NCBI RefSeq assembly: GCF_001402915.1 | Contig: NZ_CP012945.1 | Coordinates: 2,085,501 to 2,149,500 of the forward strand | DNA length: 64,000 bases | Reading direction: 5' to 3' | From: Devosia sp. A16 | GTDB taxonomy: Bacteria; Pseudomonadota; Alphaproteobacteria; Rhizobiales; Devosiaceae | Shown: positions 9,338-18,384 of the stretch, piece by piece | How positions within the stretch are numbered: the stretch's first letter is position 1 | Layout: every line of letters starts with the position of its first letter | Program-made: the position numbers and the translations under genes | The notes under the pieces: generated by a model | Told to the model about the DNA's origin: nothing | Databases searched by the model: none | Seen by the model: the letters and a program-made list of their open reading frames with translations, nothing else

Positions 9338-9369
9338 GAGCCCCGCCCAACCGGCTAAGTCAGCACGCC

Positions 9370-10776
9370 TCACTCCCCCGCATACGCCTCGCGCATTTCC
9401 TCGATCTCGCCCAGCGCTTCGTAGAGCGGCCGCCAGTCGTCGCGTTCGGTGATCGGCGCCCACAGCGCCTCCATCTCGTCGATCAGCATGGTCCGCGGCA
9501 CATCGCGCTTGAAGTATGGGTGATCGAGATTGGCATCCGCTGCCGCCGGATGCGCGGTGAGCAGCCCCGAGAGCGTCTCGAAGGCCGCGCCGCGATAGTG
9601 CTCGGCCGCCGGGCTCCGCATCGCCCGCGCGCCGTCGCCGCCGCGCCAGTCGAAGAAGAACTGCTCGAACGGCATCTGCGTTTCGCGCAGGAAGTTGAAT
9701 ACTTCCTGCACCAGCAGGGCGTCCGCTTCCACCCCGAGCGATTCGAGCCCCAGCCGCTCCCGCACCGCCGCCCACACGGAGCGCTGGAACGCCGGCCAGA
9801 ACCGGTTCAGCGCCGCCTCCAGTTCGGCATGCTCGCCCAGCGGCAACAGCACCTCGGCGAGCCGCGTCAGGTTCCAGGCCAGCGTGTCGGGCTGCTTGCC
9901 GAAGGCATAGAGCCCCCACTCGTCGAAATAGGCGGCGGTGAACGCCGGATCGTAGCTGGGCAGGAACCGCCACGGGCCGTAGTCGAAGCTCTCGCCGGTT
10001 ATGTTGATGTTGTCGGTGTTGAGTACGCCGTGCACGAACCCCGCCGCGATCCAGCGTGCCCCGGTCGCCGCCACGTTCTCGCTGACCGCCCCGAGGAACT
10101 TCGCCGCCCGGCTATTGTCGCCCTCGACCCACAGTTCGGGGTAGTAGGCCTTGACCGAATGATCGAGCAGCCGCCTCAGCCGCTCCTCTTCCTTGAGGTA
10201 GCTCAGCCGCTGGAACGAGCCGATCCGCGTGTGCCCGTGGCTCAGCCGCACCAGCACCGACGACCGCGTCGGCGAAGGTTCGTCACCCCGCTCCAGTTCC
10301 TCGCCGGTCTCGATCAGCGACAGCGATTTCGAGGTGTTTACCTGAAGCGCCTCGAGCATCGCCGTCGCCAGCACCTCGCGCACCCCGCCCTTCAGCGTCA
10401 GCCGCCCGTCGCCGGCCCGCGACCACGGCGTCCGCCCCGAGCCCTTGGTGCCCAGGTCCATCAGCCGGCCGTCGTTCAGGTCCTCGAGCTGCGCATAGAG
10501 AAAGCCGCGTCCATCGCCGAGGTCGGGGTTATAGGTCTGGAACTGGTGTCCGTGATAGCGCAGCGCCAGCGGCTCCGGGAACGACCCTGGCAGCGGCTCG
10601 AACCTGCCGAAATAGTTCACCCACTCGTCGTCGCTGAGCCCGTCGAGCCCCACCGACGCCGCCGCCCGCTGGTTGCGATAGCGGAGGACATGCTGGGGGA
10701 ACGACGCCGCCCGGACCTTGTCGAAATACCCTTCGCCGAGCTCGGCATGGGTGGTGCGGGGTTTGAACGTCGTCAT
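9370..10776 (-). CDS. selO: Protein adenylyltransferase SelO (YdiU/UPF0061)
   Basis: The protein is 468 residues from the ATG at 10776, the usual SelO length. SelO is a pseudokinase-fold enzyme that transfers AMP to protein Ser/Thr/Tyr residues, with a role in the redox stress response. Visible family motifs are YHGHQF, GTKGSGRTPWSR (nucleotide-contacting Lys), a GVREVLATAML helix, and HGVLNTDNINI followed by DYGPW, the DFG-equivalent metal-binding segment. A GTG four codons earlier is also in frame, but the ATG (MTTFKP) fits the family N-terminus better. It stands alone, flanked by palindromic repeats on both sides. Confidence 0.93.
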   Translation of the reverse strand: MTTFKPRTTHAELGEGYFDKVRAASFPQHVLRYRNQRAAASVGLDGLSDDEWVNYFGRFEPLPGSFPEPLALRYHGHQFQTYNPDLGDGRGFLYAQLEDLNDGRLMDLGTKGSGRTPWSRAGDGRLTLKGGVREVLATAMLEALQVNTSKSLSLIETGEELERGDEPSPTRSSVLVRLSHGHTRIGSFQRLSYLKEEERLRRLLDHSVKAYYPELWVEGDNSRAAKFLGAVSENVAATGARWIAAGFVHGVLNTDNINITGESFDYGPWRFLPSYDPAFTAAYFDEWGLYAFGKQPDTLAWNLTRLAEVLLPLGEHAELEAALNRFWPAFQRSVWAAVRERLGLESLGVEADALLVQEVFNFLRETQMPFEQFFFDWRGGDGARAMRSPAAEHYRGAAFETLSGLLTAHPAAADANLDHPYFKRDVPRTMLIDEMEALWAPITERDDWRPLYEALGEIEEMREAYAGE

Positions 10777-10787
10777 GGTGGCTCCCA

Positions 10788-10920
10788 CCCCTCATCCGGC
10801 GCTACGCGCCACCTTCTCCCCGACGGGGAGAAGAATACGCAGTGGCCCGATCGAGGCACCATTCCTCTCCCCGTCGGGGAGAGGGTGGATCGCGCGAAGC
10901 GCGAGACGGGTGAGGGGTTG
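10788..10920. repeat. Palindromic intergenic repeat, copy 2 (CCCTCATCCGG type)
   Basis: ACCCCTCATCCGG and ACGGGTGAGGGGT outer arms, with TTCTCCCCGACGGGGAGAA and CTCTCCCCGTCGGGGAGAG as two inner hairpins. It lies between the selO start and the end of the methyltransferase gene. The centre has CCCGATCGAGGCACC, related to copies 1 and 6. Confidence 0.8.
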
Positions 10921-10931
10921 TGGCACGACGC

Positions 10932-12137
10932 TCACCGCCGAAACACCCCCACCACCTCGACATGCGTCGAGAACGCAAATTGGTCCACCGGCACCACGCT
11001 CTCCAACCGATACCCACCCGCGATAAGGATCGCCGCGTCGCGCGCAAAGGTCTTGGGCTCGCAGGACACCGCGACCACCGTTTCCACCTTCGATCGCGCC
11101 AGCTCGCGCGATTGCGCTTCGGCTCCGGCGCGCGGCGGGTCGAACACCACGGCGTCGAACGGGTTCAGTTCGATCGGGGCCAGGGGATCGCGGAACAGGT
11201 CGCGGACCTTGGCTTCCACCGGCTTCAATCCCTGCACGTGGTTCACCGCTTTGACCAGCGCCGCGATGCCGGGCCGGTCGCTGTCGGCCGCGAACACGCG
11301 GGCGCCCTCAGCCAATCGCAACGCAAACGGCCCGACCCCGGAGAACAGGTCGGCCACCGATTTCACCTTGCCGATGCCGGAGTCGACTCCGTCTTGCACC
11401 AGCCGCGCCAGCGTCTCCTCCGCCGCCGCGGTTGCCTGGAGGAAGCTTGCCGGCGGAATCTCCACCACGGCCTTGCCCATCCTGATCGCCGGCGGCCGCG
11501 CCATGAACACCGGTTCGCCGTTGAAGGTGAGCCGCGCCAGCTTCTGCGCCCGCGCGAACTCGGCCAGCGCCACCGGCTTCAGCTTCCGCTCCGACCTGAT
11601 GCTCAGGTCGATGCCGGTATCGCTCAGCGTGAAACTCACATCGCAATCGCCCGCCAGCGGCTGCAAGGCCCGGGCGATCCGGGGTGCGTGCTTCGACAGT
11701 GTCGGCACCAGGATCGGGCAGGCGTCGATATCGAGCACCTCGTGGCTTTTGGCCCGCATGTAGCCGGCGCCGGCCTTGCGCACATGCAGCGTCGTGCGCC
11801 GCCGCCCTGCCCCGGTCGCGTCGACAAGCGGCGCCACCTCGGCCTCCACCCCGGCGTGCGCCAGTGCCGTGACAACCAGCGAGCGCTTAAACTCGGCATA
11901 GGTCGTCCGGTTCATATGCTGCAGCGCACAGCCGCCGCAGGCCCCGAAATACGGGCTGATCGGCTCCGCCCGCTCGGCGCTCGGCTCGATAATCCGCAGC
12001 AGCGTGGCGCGCTCGCCCTCGCGCGCGATCTCCACCCGCTCGCCCGGCAGCGTGAACGGCACGAACACCCGCTCGCCGCCGACCTCCGCGATCCCGTCGG
12101 CGTGCTGCCCGATGCTGTCGATGAGAACTTCCGTCAT
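10932..12137 (-). CDS. RlmD/RumA-like RNA (uracil-C5) methyltransferase
   Basis: This is a 401-residue class I SAM-dependent methyltransferase of the TrmA/RlmD group, which makes 5-methyluridine in rRNA or tRNA. It has an N-terminal TRAM-like domain, a [4Fe-4S] cysteine set (FGACGGC plus a later CPIL Cys), the SAM motif ADLFSGVGPFAL, the VFDPPRAG motif, and the catalytic cysteine in VSCEPKTFARD. The frame continues upstream through the palindromic repeat, but the ATG at 12137 (MTEVLID) is the sensible start. Exact target (U1939 or U747-like) is not decided by sequence. Confidence 0.88.
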   Translation of the reverse strand: MTEVLIDSIGQHADGIAEVGGERVFVPFTLPGERVEIAREGERATLLRIIEPSAERAEPISPYFGACGGCALQHMNRTTYAEFKRSLVVTALAHAGVEAEVAPLVDATGAGRRRTTLHVRKAGAGYMRAKSHEVLDIDACPILVPTLSKHAPRIARALQPLAGDCDVSFTLSDTGIDLSIRSERKLKPVALAEFARAQKLARLTFNGEPVFMARPPAIRMGKAVVEIPPASFLQATAAAEETLARLVQDGVDSGIGKVKSVADLFSGVGPFALRLAEGARVFAADSDRPGIAALVKAVNHVQGLKPVEAKVRDLFRDPLAPIELNPFDAVVFDPPRAGAEAQSRELARSKVETVVAVSCEPKTFARDAAILIAGGYRLESVVPVDQFAFSTHVEVVGVFRR

Positions 12138-12185
12138 GAGGAACGCACTAACAGGCAAGTGCGGCTTTGGCACGCGTTTCCCAAC

Positions 12186-12318
12186 TGATAGAGACGGCCC
12201 CCTCCCATCCTCCCCCATAAAGGGGGAGGTGCCGCATCGAGTTTCGGGCACGACCGAGCCACATGCTCGACTCTTCACCTCCCCCTTTATGGGGGAGGCC
12301 GGGAGGGGGCCGTCTGCT
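12186..12318. repeat. Palindromic intergenic repeat, copy 3 (CCATAAAGGGGGAGGTG type)
   Basis: AGACGGCCCCCTCCC outer arm, CCTCCCCCATAAAGGGGGAGGTG inner hairpin, a 50-bp centre with GGCACGACCG, then the mirrored inner hairpin and GGGAGGGGGCCGTCT. It is the reverse-oriented relative of the element at 19258-19393. Confidence 0.85.
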
Positions 12319-12354
12319 TCGGTTCCTTAATCGGAGCTCTCAGGCCCCAGTACC

Positions 12355-15222
12355 TCACCCCGCCGGCTGGCTCACCATCTCCAGGAGGCTTGCGATCGAC
12401 ACGAACGGGATGCCCATCCGCTCGCTCAGCCCCGTGGCGCAGGTCGAGACCGTCGACAGCCCGATCTCGCAGCCCTCGGGGATCTGCGCCTTGGCAAAGC
12501 GGGTCGCATGGGCGTTGAGTTCGGGCACGTAGAGCCCCTTGTCGCCGGCATAGCCGCAGCAGGTAATGGCATCGAGCACCACCACCTTCTGAGCGATCAC
12601 CGCCGCCAGCGCCTCGATGGCGTCCTGTTCCTTCAAGCGCTGCGCCGAGCAGTTGTGATGTACCGCCACGGCCGGCAGCGGCCGCGTGATGGTCAGCCGC
12701 GGCAGAATTTCCTTGAGCAGGAACTCCGCCGAATCCATCACCGCCGCCTCACCGGGATGCTCACGCATGTGCTTGGCACAGGTCGAGGCATCGGTCACCA
12801 CCGGCAGCGTTCCGGCCCGACTCAGACCGTCGAGCTCGCGCCGCGTCGCCCCGCCCACCCGCTCGGCCTCCTCAGGAAATCCCTTGGAGAGGAACGGCTG
12901 TCCGCAGCACTGCCCCTCGAGTCTTTCCGGCACCACCGGATCGAACCCGGCCCGCCGCATCAGTTCGATCATCGCCTCGGTGGTCGGCAGCAGTCCGTTC
13001 TCGCGCGTCGGGGCCCCGAACATCCGCGTCGCGCAGGAGGGGAAGTACACCACCTGCCCATTTGGCGCGTTGCTCGGCGCCACCGGCTTGGGCGCCCCCG
13101 GCCCCGGCCGCAGCGCCGGCGATACCCGCGGCACGGCTTTCGGCGCCAGCGCGTGCATGGCGCCCGCCACCGCGTCGACCACTCCATTGCCGACGATCCG
13201 GCGGCCCAGCGCCTGCGCTCCGACGCCCAGCTTCATGCCGGTTTCGAGCGCCGCGGTATGGCCGCCGACCCAGTGCGCCAGGTTGCGATCGCCATCCGAG
13301 CGCCGCCGGCCGCGTTCGCCGATCACCATGGTGCCGGTTTCGATGCCCACCGGGCAGCGCAGCGAGCAGAGGTTGCACGCCGCGCAGGTATCGAGCCCCA
13401 CATACTGGAAGCCCTCGTCCATCGCCTTGAGCCGCTCCGGGTCCTCCCCGGTCTGGCGCAGCCGCGCCCGCTCGCGCGTCACCGCGATGCGCTGGCGCGG
13501 GCTGAGCGTCATGTGGTGGCTGGGGCAGGCCGGCTCGCAGAAGCCGCATTCGATGCAGAGGTCGACGATCTCGTCGGCCAGCGGCATCAGCTTGAGGTTC
13601 TTGATGTGGATGTCGGGATCGGGGTTGAGCAGCACCCCCGGGTTGAGCAACCCTTCCGGATCGAACAGGCGCTTGATCTCATGCATGATGAGATAGGCCT
13701 TGCTGCCCCACTCCGCCTCGACGAACGGCGCGATGGCGCGTCCGGTGCCATGCTCGGCCTTGAGCGAGCCGCCATAGCGGACCGACACCAGCTCCGACAG
13801 CTCCTTGGAAAAATGATCGAACTTCGCCGCGGCCTGCGGGTCCATGAAGTTGTCGCTCATCTGGAAGTGCAGGTTTCCGGCCAGCGCGTGGCCGAAAATG
13901 ATGGCGTCCTCGTAGCCGCAATCGTCGAGGAGCTTGCGCATGTCGATGACGAAATCGGCCAACCGGTCGATGGGCGCCGCCACGTCCTCGGTCAGCATCG
14001 AGGTGCCTTTGGGGCGCGCCGCGCCGCCGGTGGCGAAAAAGCCTTTCCGTACGTCCCACAGCCCGTGCGAAATCGCCTCATCGGCCGAGAAGGTGATGTC
14101 CGTCGCCCCTTCCGAAGCGAGGATCGCCGAGGCCTTGGCCGTCTCCGCCTCGAGCGTCGCCTGGTCTGGCGCCGTCACGTCGATCAGGATCACCGGCGAG
14201 GTCTCGGTGAAGAACTTCACATAGGGCTGGATCGCCGGCAGGTGCTCGACCGTCTGCAGCGCCCGCCGCTCGATATACTCGGCCGCCGTGACGCCGGTCG
14301 TCACCTGCACGCCGCCATTGGCGAGCTTCGAGATTGCCCTTGCGCAAGAATAGGGGTCGGGGAACGGGATCAGCCCGGTCACCTTGTAGGGGTGCTCGGG
14401 AATGGTGTTGTACGTCACCTCGGACACGAAGCCGAGCGTGCCTTCCGAGCCGACGATCAGGTGGATCAGGATGTCGATCGGATCGTGGAAATCGACCAGC
14501 GCATTGATCGAATAGCCGACGGTGTTCTTGATCCGGTACTTCTTGCGGATCAGTTCGACCAGCTCGGGGTCGGCCGACACCTTCTTGTGCAGCGCCACCA
14601 GCTCGGCGAGGAGGTGCGCATGCGACACCCGGAACGCCGCCACCGACTCGGGATCGCCCGAATCGAGCACCGTGCCGTCCACCAGCATCACCCGCAACCG
14701 GTGCATCGTGTGGTAGGTGTTGTAGGCGACGCCGCAGCACATGCCCGACGAGTTGTTGTTCACCACCCCGCCGATCTTGCAGGTGGCCTGGCTCGCCGGA
14801 TCCGGACCGAGTTTGGCGCCGAACGGCTTCAGCGCCTTGTTGGCATTGGCGACGATCACTGCCGGCCCCAGCGTCACCCGCTGGCCGGCCTCGTGGATCT
14901 CGAGCTTCTTCCAGCCATCGCCGAGCACCGCAAGCACCCCATCGGTGATCGCCTGGCCCGAGAGCGAAGTGCCGGCCGCCCGGAAGGTCAGCGGCAGCCT
15001 TTCGGCGCGCGCCGCGTCGATCACCGCGCGCACTTCGGCTTCGCTGTTGACGATCACCACCACCGCCGGGATCAGCCGGTAGGAACTGGCATCGCCCGAA
15101 TAGGCATAGGTCATCACCGGGTCGGTCATGATCCGGTCCTTGCGGATCAGATCCTTGAGCCGCGCCACCACCCCTTGCGTCGCCGCAGCCCGGTCCACCC
15201 CGATCGGGGCCATCTCGTTCAC
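12355..15222 (-). CDS. FAD-linked oxidoreductase with C-terminal Fe-S/CCG domains (D-lactate/2-hydroxyacid dehydrogenase type)
   Basis: A 955-residue fusion: PCMH-type FAD-binding domain (LTFRAAGTSLSGQAITDG), vanillyl-oxidase/GlcD C-terminal cap domain, two [4Fe-4S] ferredoxin motifs (CIECGFCEPACP and CAACNLCSLRCP), and two cysteine-rich CCG domains (CCGQPF, CCGYAGD). This architecture matches bacterial respiratory D-lactate dehydrogenases (Dld-II) and the YdiJ D-2-hydroxyglutarate-type enzymes, which pass electrons to the quinone or cytochrome pool. The start is GTG at 15222 after AAGGGCGG; an ATG at 15213 is the alternative. Substrate cannot be fixed from sequence. Confidence 0.88.
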   Translation of the reverse strand: MNEMAPIGVDRAAATQGVVARLKDLIRKDRIMTDPVMTYAYSGDASSYRLIPAVVVIVNSEAEVRAVIDAARAERLPLTFRAAGTSLSGQAITDGVLAVLGDGWKKLEIHEAGQRVTLGPAVIVANANKALKPFGAKLGPDPASQATCKIGGVVNNNSSGMCCGVAYNTYHTMHRLRVMLVDGTVLDSGDPESVAAFRVSHAHLLAELVALHKKVSADPELVELIRKKYRIKNTVGYSINALVDFHDPIDILIHLIVGSEGTLGFVSEVTYNTIPEHPYKVTGLIPFPDPYSCARAISKLANGGVQVTTGVTAAEYIERRALQTVEHLPAIQPYVKFFTETSPVILIDVTAPDQATLEAETAKASAILASEGATDITFSADEAISHGLWDVRKGFFATGGAARPKGTSMLTEDVAAPIDRLADFVIDMRKLLDDCGYEDAIIFGHALAGNLHFQMSDNFMDPQAAAKFDHFSKELSELVSVRYGGSLKAEHGTGRAIAPFVEAEWGSKAYLIMHEIKRLFDPEGLLNPGVLLNPDPDIHIKNLKLMPLADEIVDLCIECGFCEPACPSHHMTLSPRQRIAVTRERARLRQTGEDPERLKAMDEGFQYVGLDTCAACNLCSLRCPVGIETGTMVIGERGRRRSDGDRNLAHWVGGHTAALETGMKLGVGAQALGRRIVGNGVVDAVAGAMHALAPKAVPRVSPALRPGPGAPKPVAPSNAPNGQVVYFPSCATRMFGAPTRENGLLPTTEAMIELMRRAGFDPVVPERLEGQCCGQPFLSKGFPEEAERVGGATRRELDGLSRAGTLPVVTDASTCAKHMREHPGEAAVMDSAEFLLKEILPRLTITRPLPAVAVHHNCSAQRLKEQDAIEALAAVIAQKVVVLDAITCCGYAGDKGLYVPELNAHATRFAKAQIPEGCEIGLSTVSTCATGLSERMGIPFVSIASLLEMVSQPAG

Positions 15223-15338
15223 GTCACTATCCGCCCTTTAGGCCCGGAACGAGAAATCTCGCAGCCGGGCAAGATGTTTGACTGGCATGTTAGAGCCATT
15301 CGCAGTTGGGCGGTAGTGAGGCATTGGTCGTGGACGGA

Positions 15339-17315
15339 TCAGCCGGCGAGGTCGAGCTTGTCCAACGGCGGGCCCGGGAAAGTGGAGTATCCGGTGATCA
15401 CGCCGCCGCCCAGCAGCTCGTCGACTGCCCGCGCCGCCTGGTCGATGGCCGAGTGCGCATAGGCATAGGCCCCCGAATCGGAGTTGGCGATGGCGATGCG
15501 GCCCCAGCCCTGACGGGCCGTCTCGACCGGCAGCGGCCCATCCGGCCAGAAGGCATCCCACGGCCGCATATATTCGAGCGCATAACCGTGGCTCCAGCGG
15601 TTGCAGGTGATCGCCTCGATGTCGCGCGCCGCGTCGAACCCGGTGCCTGCCAGCGCCCGGCTCAGCATGTCGCGGATATGCCGCTCCATGTCCTCGAAGC
15701 TGATCGTCGTCAGCAACTGCCGGCCGGCCTGCGCCTGCTCGCGCGCCGACATCCCGGTTTCGCCCGTCACGACCACTTTGCTCAGGTGCAGGACGATCGG
15801 ATCGTCGGGCGTATCGGCAAATTTGTAATCGCCGATCGACACCGGGAAATCCATCGAGGCGCCGTCGAAGAACAGCCCCGGCGCGTCGAAGCCGGAAATG
15901 CCGGCCTCCTTGAACGCCCGCCAATTGTTGAGCAGCACGTTGGTGTAGATCAGCGGCACCTTGATCTGGTCGTTGAGTGCGGTGACCTGATCGGGGGAAA
16001 TCTCGTCGGTGAGATAGGGGATCACCCGGTGCCAGCAGGCCAGCACCACCTGTTTGGCGCTCACCGTCTTGAGCTTGCCGCCTTCGACATAGCTCACGGT
16101 GACGCTCTCGACCGACGCCGGGTCGCCGTCATGCGCCACCTTCACCACGCTGGCATTGAGCCGCAGCCGCGTATCATTGGCCGCGTCGTCGAGCGCCGTG
16201 TAGTCGAGCTTGCCGCCGACCAGTTCTTCCATGCTCGAGCCGGCCAGCGCCGCTGGAATGAGCTTCCGCACCAGTGCCCGCGCTACCCCGGCATTGCCGT
16301 CGGGGAAATGATAGATGTAGGGGTCCGGGTCGGTCAGCGCGAGCCGCCCTGATGGACTCATCGTCTTGTACGGCCGCTCGCCCAGGTCCATGCCGCCAAA
16401 GCCGGGGTTCCAGTTGCCCCAGGCATCGAGCGCCGTGGTGCCCTCGATGCCGATACCGAAATAGGCGGCAGTCGATTCCTTGAAATAGGTGACGAGCTGC
16501 GGATCATAGCCGCAGATCTCGGTTAGGAAATCGGCGTAGGTCGTCTCGCTCAACTGCTTGAGCTTCTCCTCGCGCGTCTTGCCCGCGAGATAATCCCGGG
16601 GCGCGTCGATCAGCTCGATCAGGTCGGCCTTCGCCTTGTCGTTGAGCGGCGTCAACGGCACCCAGTCGGCGGCGGCCTCGGCCTCGGGCACGAACTTGTC
16701 GACGCCGAACACTTCCCTGGCGAAAAACACCGCACTGCCGAGGCCGCGCGCGTCCTCCCAGTCCTTGTCGTAATAGCTGTCGAACTTCTCCAGTTCGATC
16801 CCGACATCCTTCAGCAGCCCGTGCACCGCTTCCGAGAAATAGCTCGGGGTCTGCAGCGACTGGCTGCCGCCATAGCCGATCACCGTGCGCCCGGCCGAAG
16901 TCACATATTCGTTGCGCCGCGCGTGACCGCCGAAATCGTCGTTGTTCTCGACGATCAGCACCTTGCCCGGTTGGTGCTTCTGGTAGAAGTGCGCCGCCGC
17001 GAGCCCGGAAATACCGCCGCCCACCACCACGAGGTCGTAGCTTTCACCGGTCGGCTCCGGAGTGCCGGCGCTCGACCAGAAGCTGCCATCGCGCAACGCG
17101 TGCCCGACGTTCATCGCGCCATCGGCATGGCCGCGCAGGTTCTTCAAGGCCGGCGGATAGCTCTCGGTCAGCGCCGCCTGCGCTGCGCCGGTGCCGAGGC
17201 CGAGCTGCGAGACCGCAACCCCGCCGATGGTCAGTGCCACGCCATTGAGAAAATCGCGCCGGCTGATCGCCCGGTCCATGCCGAGCTGCCGGTCCCGCTG
17301 AGACCAATCCGTCAT
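15339..17315 (-). CDS. Tat-exported FAD-dependent oxidoreductase (spermidine dehydrogenase-like)
   Basis: This 658-residue protein has a twin-arginine signal near residues 17-50 (ISRRDFLNG followed by a hydrophobic stretch to GAAQAA). A Rossmann FAD-binding domain follows (LVVVGGGISGLAAAHFY, IVENNDDFGGHA). The C-terminal part has an amine-oxidase-like arrangement. The N-terminus and length resemble Pseudomonas SpdH-type periplasmic spermidine dehydrogenases, but I rely on memory for that. The ATG at 17315 has GGGAG upstream, and that SD lies inside a hairpin. It is downstream of the PadR regulator gene on the same strand, so PadR control is likely (inference). Confidence 0.8.
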   Translation of the reverse strand: MTDWSQRDRQLGMDRAISRRDFLNGVALTIGGVAVSQLGLGTGAAQAALTESYPPALKNLRGHADGAMNVGHALRDGSFWSSAGTPEPTGESYDLVVVGGGISGLAAAHFYQKHQPGKVLIVENNDDFGGHARRNEYVTSAGRTVIGYGGSQSLQTPSYFSEAVHGLLKDVGIELEKFDSYYDKDWEDARGLGSAVFFAREVFGVDKFVPEAEAAADWVPLTPLNDKAKADLIELIDAPRDYLAGKTREEKLKQLSETTYADFLTEICGYDPQLVTYFKESTAAYFGIGIEGTTALDAWGNWNPGFGGMDLGERPYKTMSPSGRLALTDPDPYIYHFPDGNAGVARALVRKLIPAALAGSSMEELVGGKLDYTALDDAANDTRLRLNASVVKVAHDGDPASVESVTVSYVEGGKLKTVSAKQVVLACWHRVIPYLTDEISPDQVTALNDQIKVPLIYTNVLLNNWRAFKEAGISGFDAPGLFFDGASMDFPVSIGDYKFADTPDDPIVLHLSKVVVTGETGMSAREQAQAGRQLLTTISFEDMERHIRDMLSRALAGTGFDAARDIEAITCNRWSHGYALEYMRPWDAFWPDGPLPVETARQGWGRIAIANSDSGAYAYAHSAIDQAARAVDELLGGGVITGYSTFPGPPLDKLDLAG

Positions 17316-17318
17316 GAT

Positions 17319-17362
17319 GAAAAACTCCCGCCTGTCCGGAAACATCCGGCCAGACGGGAGCG
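17319..17362 (-). terminator. Terminator-like hairpin overlapping the SD of the FAD oxidoreductase
   Basis: On the minus strand, CTCCCGTCTGGCCGG pairs with CCGGACAGGCGGGAG (two imperfect positions) around a short loop and is followed by TTTTTC. It lies 33 nt after the PadR stop. The 3' arm contains GGGAG, the only SD for the next gene, so the same hairpin could end padR transcription and hide the downstream ribosome site. Confidence 0.7.
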
Positions 17363-17394
17363 CTTGTCAATCGATCGGCGGCTTCGCCGACGGT

Positions 17395-18252
17395 CTAGCC
17401 GAGGTCGACTTCCGTCGTATCCTCCTGATCGCCGGCACGGATCTCCTGCACGGCGCGGCGCAGGATCTCGGCCACCCGGCGATCCTCGTCGGGGTCACGT
17501 CGGATCGCTTCCTTGATCGCCTTTTTGAGCGCCTTGCGGGCTTCGTTCACTTCCAGCGCCACGTCGTCGAGATCACGGTCGGGCCGGCTGTGGTAGCGCT
17601 CGTGGTCGTGGTGTTCATGGTGTTCGTGGTGTTCCGTCCGCTCCGGGCGTTCGGAATGATCCGAGCCCGGCGCAGGGCCGCCGCGATCGCCGAACCAGCC
17701 ACGCCGGCCAAATTCCCGCCCCATGCCGCGAAATCGCTCGCGGAACTGCTCCGCCTCCCCGGGCGTGAACGGAAAGTCCTGGCTCGCCATCCGCTCCCTG
17801 AGGTGCTCCATGCCGGAGCCGGCCTTGGCGAGGAAATCGAGCGTCGACTGAATCGCCTCGCGATTGTCGTTGAGATGCGCCCGGCCTTCCTCGGTGATGG
17901 TATAGAGCTTCTTGTTGCCCTCGGCGGCCGAGGTCACGTAGCCCGCCTCCTCGAGATAGGTCAGCGCCGGATAGACGATACCCGGGCTCGGCGAATAGAA
18001 GCCATGCGAGTGCTCCTCGATCGCCTTGATCAGGTCGTAGCCGTGCCGCGGCTGCTGCTCGATCAGGAACAGCGCCACCAGCCGCAGGTCGCCCGAGGCG
18101 AGCATCCGCCCGATCCGGAAGTTACCCCCGAAGCCGCCCCAGTCGCCGGGGTTGATGTTGGCGTCGAAGTTGCCGAACTTGCGAAACCCGCGCCGCGCCA
18201 TGGCTTCCATGCGCCGCCAGTTCCGGTCCCACCTGTGGTCGTGATCATGCAT
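17395..18252 (-). CDS. PadR family regulator with histidine-rich segments (YqjI-like)
   Basis: A 285-residue regulator. Residues about 48-140 form the PadR winged helix (SGDLRLVALFLIE, RHGYDLIKAIEE, YSPSPGIVYPALTYLEEAGYV). The N-terminus (MHDHDHRWDRNW) and a His/Asp/Glu-rich linker near residues 200-225 could bind metal. A helical C-terminal tail follows. The layout resembles E. coli YqjI, a nickel- and iron-responsive PadR repressor with a His-rich extension, though here the extra His cluster is after the DNA-binding domain. Two perfect copies of AAGATATATCTT sit upstream, so it probably represses itself. The SD is GGAGA. Confidence 0.87.
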   Translation of the reverse strand: MHDHDHRWDRNWRRMEAMARRGFRKFGNFDANINPGDWGGFGGNFRIGRMLASGDLRLVALFLIEQQPRHGYDLIKAIEEHSHGFYSPSPGIVYPALTYLEEAGYVTSAAEGNKKLYTITEEGRAHLNDNREAIQSTLDFLAKAGSGMEHLRERMASQDFPFTPGEAEQFRERFRGMGREFGRRGWFGDRGGPAPGSDHSERPERTEHHEHHEHHDHERYHSRPDRDLDDVALEVNEARKALKKAIKEAIRRDPDEDRRVAEILRRAVQEIRAGDQEDTTEVDLG

Positions 18253-18259
18253 ATCACAT

Positions 18260-18344
18260 CTCCAAGATATATCTTACGATAGCCGGAAGATATGCCTCGG
18301 CCACGGGAGCTTCAAGATAGCTCGCAAGATATATCTTAAGTCAA
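18260..18344 (-). promoter_or_regulatory. padR promoter with two palindromic PadR operators
   Basis: AAGATATATCTT occurs perfectly at 18264-18275 and at 18326-18337, with partial sites (GAAGATAT, CAAGATAG) between. On the minus strand a TTGACT -35 (18339-18344) is followed 17-19 nt later by GCTATCTT, so the distal palindrome fills the promoter spacer. The proximal palindrome abuts the SD. This is the arrangement expected for an autoregulated PadR gene. Confidence 0.75.
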
Positions 18345-18384
18345 CGTGCTGACGGATAGACGCGGGGCAGCCCCAACCTTGTGG

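Noticed and set aside
12508-15462. A 984-codon open frame antisense to the FAD/Fe-S oxidoreductase
   Set aside because: The minus-strand protein has full domain motifs; the plus-strand frame is Arg/His-rich with no recognisable domain.
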